Shown: one piece after another, positions 6,087 to 9,596 of the stretch
Numbering within the stretch: position 1 is the stretch's first letter
Layout of the letters: every line of letters starts with the position of its first letter
Assembly: GCA_043758025.1 (NCBI GenBank)
Contig: JAYVOH010000252.1
Location: 1 to 9,596, forward strand
DNA from: VFKE01 sp043758025
GTDB lineage: Bacteria; Verrucomicrobiota; Verrucomicrobiia; Verrucomicrobiales; Verrucomicrobiaceae
Reading direction: 5' to 3'
Length of the DNA: 9,596 nucleotides
The notes under the pieces: model-generated
Told to the model about the DNA's origin: nothing
What the model saw: the letters and a program-made list of their open reading frames with translations, nothing else
Database searches by the model: none
Made by a program: the position numbers and the translations under genes

Positions 6087-7928
6087 ATGAAATTTGCAGT
6101 ATTTACCATCATATTTTTTGCTGCCATTCACGCCCATGCCCAGATGCCCGTCATCCCCGCGACCACGGTGGAGCAGACGAAGACGCCGGTGTTTGCCGAC
6201 TTCAATCCGGATGATCAGACTCATATCATCGAGCACAAGGAGCCGCTGGCGAACTTCCGCCTCCAACTTGAATACAAATTGCCGAATGCCGCGAGCAAGG
6301 CGTCGGTGCGGCTGCACGAGAACCGGACGCTTGATCTCACTGGCAAAAATGCCGCCGAGTGGCAGACGCTGGATTTGCAATACGAACAGCTGCGCGGGAA
6401 GCCCGCATCTTTCAGCGCGACCGTGAATGGACGCAGCTTCGTGGAAAATGAAATCATCGGCGGCATGGGATCAAATATCGGCGACCAGGACAAGCTGGCG
6501 CTTGATCACGATTTCACCGCGATGGTGCGGTTCACTTCGAGAGGGGACGGGGCTTTGTTCTCGAAATGCAATCCTGCGAAGTGGGGTGCCGATGCGAAGA
6601 TGCTCAGTCTGAGCGATGGCAAAGTGTTCTACGAAGTTGGCAAGTGCGGAATCCTTGTCGGGAACATAAGCGGTCTAAATGACGGAAAATCGCACGTCGT
6701 GGTTTTGCGCTCCAGGAATGGTCGCGTGACCCTGTTTGTCGATGGTAAGCTGGATGGCGCGAAAGACAATCTCACCCGTCCCGATGTCAGGCAGATGGCC
6801 TTTTTCATCGCCAAGGGCGCGAAGGGGAATGTCGGCGATCTTAAAGACGGCGATGTGGAAAACCTGCGCTTTTGGGAGCGGGCCTTGAACGATGATGAGG
6901 CGAAGCAGACCAGTTCGGGCAAATCCGATGCGGTGAACACGCCAATCGTGAACTGGAGCGCCATCCCGGCCATCGCGACCTTTGCCAAAGGCATTCCCGG
7001 TGTGCCGACCAAACTTGCTCTCATCACGAGTGGCGGCGCGGAGATTCGAAATGCCTGGGTGCAACCTCTCTGCGATGCAGATCACGCGAAGATCATTTCT
7101 CATTGGAGCGAGGAGTCGCTTGCGGAAGGCGGCAAGATTTTCAACATGCTCTGCATCACCTGCCACGGGTCGCTCACGCAGGAAGGCTCCATGCCCACGT
7201 CGCGTCACTTCCAACGCGAGCCATTTAAGAATGGCAACGATCCCTTCTGTCAGTTCCAGACGCTCACGCAAGGTTACAATCTCATGATGCCCATGCCGAT
7301 GTTCACGCCGGAGCAACGCTATGCGACGCTGCATTACATTCGCGAGACTTTTGTCGCGCCTCATAACAAGGGGGAACTCTTCAAGATCGACGACGCTTAT
7401 CTGGCGTCGCTGCCGCTGGGAATGCGCACCTTGGAGAAACAGAAGGCGGGCGAGGATCCATCGCGGCAGTTTGAGAAGATGAATTTCGGCCCCGTGCTGG
7501 AGTGGACCTATCAGATGGCTCCCAATAATATCGCTTACAAAGGCATCGCCGTCCGCCTCGATCCCGGCGACGGCGGCGTGTCGAAAGGCCGCACCTGGAT
7601 GATCTATGATCACGACACCATGCGCGTGGCCACGGCAATGACCGGCGGTTTTATCGACTGGAAAGGCGTGGCTTTCGACGGCTCACACAACTCGCATGCT
7701 TCGCTCACCGGTGAGCGCCTGTTCACCAATCCAGTCGGCCCCGGTTGGGCGAATCCTCGCGACGGAACATGGGAAGATCCGCGATTCCGGGGTCGCGATG
7801 GCAAGCCTTACGGCCCGCTTCCGCGCGAGTGGATGAACTATCGCGGTCCAGTATCTCAATGGCCAGCGCGTCGTGCAGAGTTACACCATCGGCGACGCCG
7901 CAGTGCTCGACGCCCCGGAGGCCGTTGA
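6087..7928 (+). CDS. Secreted multidomain c-type cytochrome, DUF6797 type, N-terminal part (frameshifted)
   Basis: N-terminal part of a very large exported protein. Residues below count from the ATG at 6087, preferred over an in-frame ATG at 6057 because it gives a clean Sec signal (MKFAVFTIIFFAAIHAHA). Neither has a Shine-Dalgarno. Residues about 34-124 resemble a short DUF1080-like beta sandwich (NFRLQLEYKLP, SVRLHENRTLDL). About 138-275 form a LamG-like fold (FTAMVRFTSRGDGALFSK, VTLFVDGKLDG, LRFWERALNDDEA). About 340-422 form a cytochrome c domain with heme motif CITCH at 356-360 (bases 7152-7166) and a Met-rich segment LMMPMPMF (399-406) that may supply the axial ligand. From about 470 the sequence is DUF6797-like (WTYQMAPNNIAYKGIAVRLD, GPLPREWMNYRG). 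The true product departs from this frame near residue 588; the last 25 residues, Arg-rich, are out of frame. The likely role is periplasmic electron transfer linked to a sugar- or surface-binding activity; the substrate is unknown. Confidence 0.8.
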   Translation: MKFAVFTIIFFAAIHAHAQMPVIPATTVEQTKTPVFADFNPDDQTHIIEHKEPLANFRLQLEYKLPNAASKASVRLHENRTLDLTGKNAAEWQTLDLQYEQLRGKPASFSATVNGRSFVENEIIGGMGSNIGDQDKLALDHDFTAMVRFTSRGDGALFSKCNPAKWGADAKMLSLSDGKVFYEVGKCGILVGNISGLNDGKSHVVVLRSRNGRVTLFVDGKLDGAKDNLTRPDVRQMAFFIAKGAKGNVGDLKDGDVENLRFWERALNDDEAKQTSSGKSDAVNTPIVNWSAIPAIATFAKGIPGVPTKLALITSGGAEIRNAWVQPLCDADHAKIISHWSEESLAEGGKIFNMLCITCHGSLTQEGSMPTSRHFQREPFKNGNDPFCQFQTLTQGYNLMMPMPMFTPEQRYATLHYIRETFVAPHNKGELFKIDDAYLASLPLGMRTLEKQKAGEDPSRQFEKMNFGPVLEWTYQMAPNNIAYKGIAVRLDPGDGGVSKGRTWMIYDHDTMRVATAMTGGFIDWKGVAFDGSHNSHASLTGERLFTNPVGPGWANPRDGTWEDPRFRGRDGKPYGPLPREWMNYRGPVSQWPARRAELHHRRRRSARRPGGR

Positions 7929-9596
7929 CTACGGACCGCACGCCATCTTTATCCGCACGCTGAATATTGGCAAATCATCGCGTGGCATGAAACTTCGCCT
8001 CGCGCCTGATAGCGATGTCGTGCTCACGCGCGTATCGGTTGATGCCCTGAAACCTGTCAGTGAAAATGGCTTCCAAGTTCTCGCCATTCCCGCGAGCGCG
8101 ACGCCGGTCAATCTTCGCATCGCGATGAGCAAGGGCCTCGACACCGCTTCGATTGATGCTTTTCTCAAGAACGCGCAGCTCCCGCTCGATCTCAGCACCC
8201 TCACTCACGGCAGCGCAGCTCGCTGGCCGCAGCTCGTGACCACGCAGGGCATTCAGGGCAACGACGACGGCCCTTTTGCCACGGACCTCATCACTCATCC
8301 CGAGAGCGCATTGAATCCGTGGCAGAGCTGGATGCGGCTCACCGGCTTCGACTTCTTCGCCGATGGCGCGCGCGCCGCTGTTTGCACTTGGATGGGGGAG
8401 GTGTGGATGGTTGATGGCGTGGCCAAACAACCGCTCGGTGAATTGAAATGGCGGCGCATTGCGACCGGACTGTTCCAGCCGCTCGGTCTGAAGATCGTGA
8501 ATGAAACCATCTACGTCACCTGCCGCGATCAAATTGCGAAGCTGCATGATTTGAACCAGGACGGGGAGATTGATTTCATCGAATGCTTCAACAATGACCA
8601 GCAAGTCACCGAGCACTTCCATGAATTCGCCATGGGCCTTCAATCTGATGCCCAGGGCAATTTCTATTACGCCAAGTCCGCGCGTCACGCGCTTCCAGCC
8701 ATCGTGCAGCAGCACGGCACCTTGCTCCGTGTCAGTGCTGACGGTTTGCGCACCGACATTCTCGCCAGCGGATTCCGCGCTGCCAATGGCGTCTGCCTCA
8801 ACCCCGATGGAACCTTCTTTGTCACCGATCAAGAGGGGAATTGGACGCCAAAGAATCGCATCAATCTCGTGCAGGGAAAAGGCCCGCAGGAATTCTTCGG
8901 CAACATGCTCGGCTATCACGACGTCACGGATCAAAGCGATTCCGCGATGGTGCAGCCCGTGTGCTGGATCACGAATGCCTTCGACCGCTCGCCCTCCGAG
9001 CTGGTCTGGGTGCCGCGCGATGCGAAGTGGGGCGCACTCAACGGATCCCTGCTGAATCTCTCATATGGTTACGGTAAGATTTATACCGTCCTTTATGAAG
9101 AGGCGCACGGCAAACATCAGGGCGGCATGGCCGCGCTGCCCATGCCCCAGTTCCCGACCGGGGTCATGCGCGGACGCTTCAATCCGCGTGACGGCCAGCT
9201 CTACGGCTGCGGCATGTTCGCCTGGGCGGGCAATCAAAGTCAGCCTGGGGGTTTCTATCGCGTTCGAGCCACTGGGAAGCCCGCGCTGCAACCCATCGGC
9301 CTCCATTTTGAAAAAGGCGTCATCTGCGTGAGTTTTAGCGACTCGCTGGATGCCTCATCTGCCCAGGCCTCACGTTACACGGTGAAAGCGTGGTCGTTGA
9401 AGCGCACCGCGAACTACGGCAGCGAGCACATCGGCGAGCACCCTCTGGCCGTCGAGAAGGCCGAACTCAATGATGCCAAAAGCGTGCGCCTCACCGTCCC
9501 GAAACTGCACACGACCATGAGCATCGAGGTCGTCTGCAAACTCAAGCAAGCCAACGGCACTGAGACCGAACGCGTGATTCATGGAACCATCCATGA
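7852..9596 (+). CDS. C-terminal part of the same cytochrome/DUF6797 protein, frame +1, cut by the window end
   Basis: An uninterrupted frame of 581 codons from 7852 to the window end continues the protein where the previous frame loses sense: YLNGQRVVQSYTIGDAAVLD follows naturally after PREWMNYRGP. The frame has a TGA at 7834-7836 and no well-placed start (GTG 7873, ATG 7987), so it is not an independent gene. Visible content: the rest of the DUF6797-type region, then a propeller-like part with repeating blocks (LTGFDFFADGARAAVCTWMGEVWMVDG split over two blades, ATGLFQPLGLKI, CRDQIAKLHD, GTLLRVSADG, FRAANGVCLNPDGTFFVTDQ). An EF-hand-like loop DLNQDGEIDF lies at 8548-8577. The final 100 residues or so look like an Ig-like beta domain (ISVSF/YTVKAW-type strands). 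Together with the first part the intact protein would exceed about 1,165 aa. The stop codon is not in the window, though the family-like ending (HGTIH) suggests it is near. Confidence 0.75.

Noticed and set aside
6675..7613. 312-codon minus-strand open frame
   Set aside because: Antisense to the LamG and cytochrome domains, including the CXXCH codons; no independent support.
7975..8934. 319-codon minus-strand open frame in the right-hand gene
   Set aside because: Antisense to the propeller part of the cytochrome protein, whose sense frame is continuous and has recognisable repeated blocks.

Overview
The window looks like a chromosomal segment of a Gram-negative member of the PVC superphylum, most likely Verrucomicrobiota. 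Three things point there. It carries an LptF/LptG-type lipopolysaccharide exporter, so the cell has an outer membrane. It carries a very large secreted c-type cytochrome/DUF6797/propeller protein and a Tat-exported sugar-isomerase-like protein, both typical of that group. No protein gene has a clear Shine-Dalgarno sequence. The taxonomic call is inference; there is no rRNA in the window.

Left part (1-2896, + strand): a tight housekeeping run of enolase (eno), an FtsB/DivIC-like division protein, a possible 30-codon small ORF whose ATG overlaps the ftsB stop, and an LptF/LptG-family permease. It links glycolysis, septum formation and envelope building. Middle part (2930-5821, - strand): a secreted sugar phosphate isomerase/epimerase-family protein convergent with the permease, a tRNA-Ser(GGA) gene with encoded CCA, and an ammonium transporter (amt) with a strong intrinsic terminator.

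The gap between amt and the right-hand gene (5822-6086) is the most information-rich non-coding stretch. It has a near-perfect sigma-54 promoter facing amt, several inverted repeats around and upstream of it, and, on the other strand, a terminator-like hairpin with a T-run just before the right-hand gene. Nitrogen-responsive control of amt is the natural reading.

Right part (6087-9596, + strand): one very large secreted protein. In order it has a signal peptide, beta-sandwich (DUF1080-like and LamG-like) domains, a cytochrome c domain with CXXCH, a DUF6797-type region and a beta-propeller-like region with a C-terminal Ig-like tail. The reading frame shifts near 7851, so the gene appears as two overlapping ORFs, and it runs off the window end. 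I found no CRISPR array, insertion sequence, phage gene or clearly new defence-type system. The most checkable unusual items are the frameshift, the sigma-54/dyad architecture, the attenuator-like hairpin and the ATGA-coupled small ORF.
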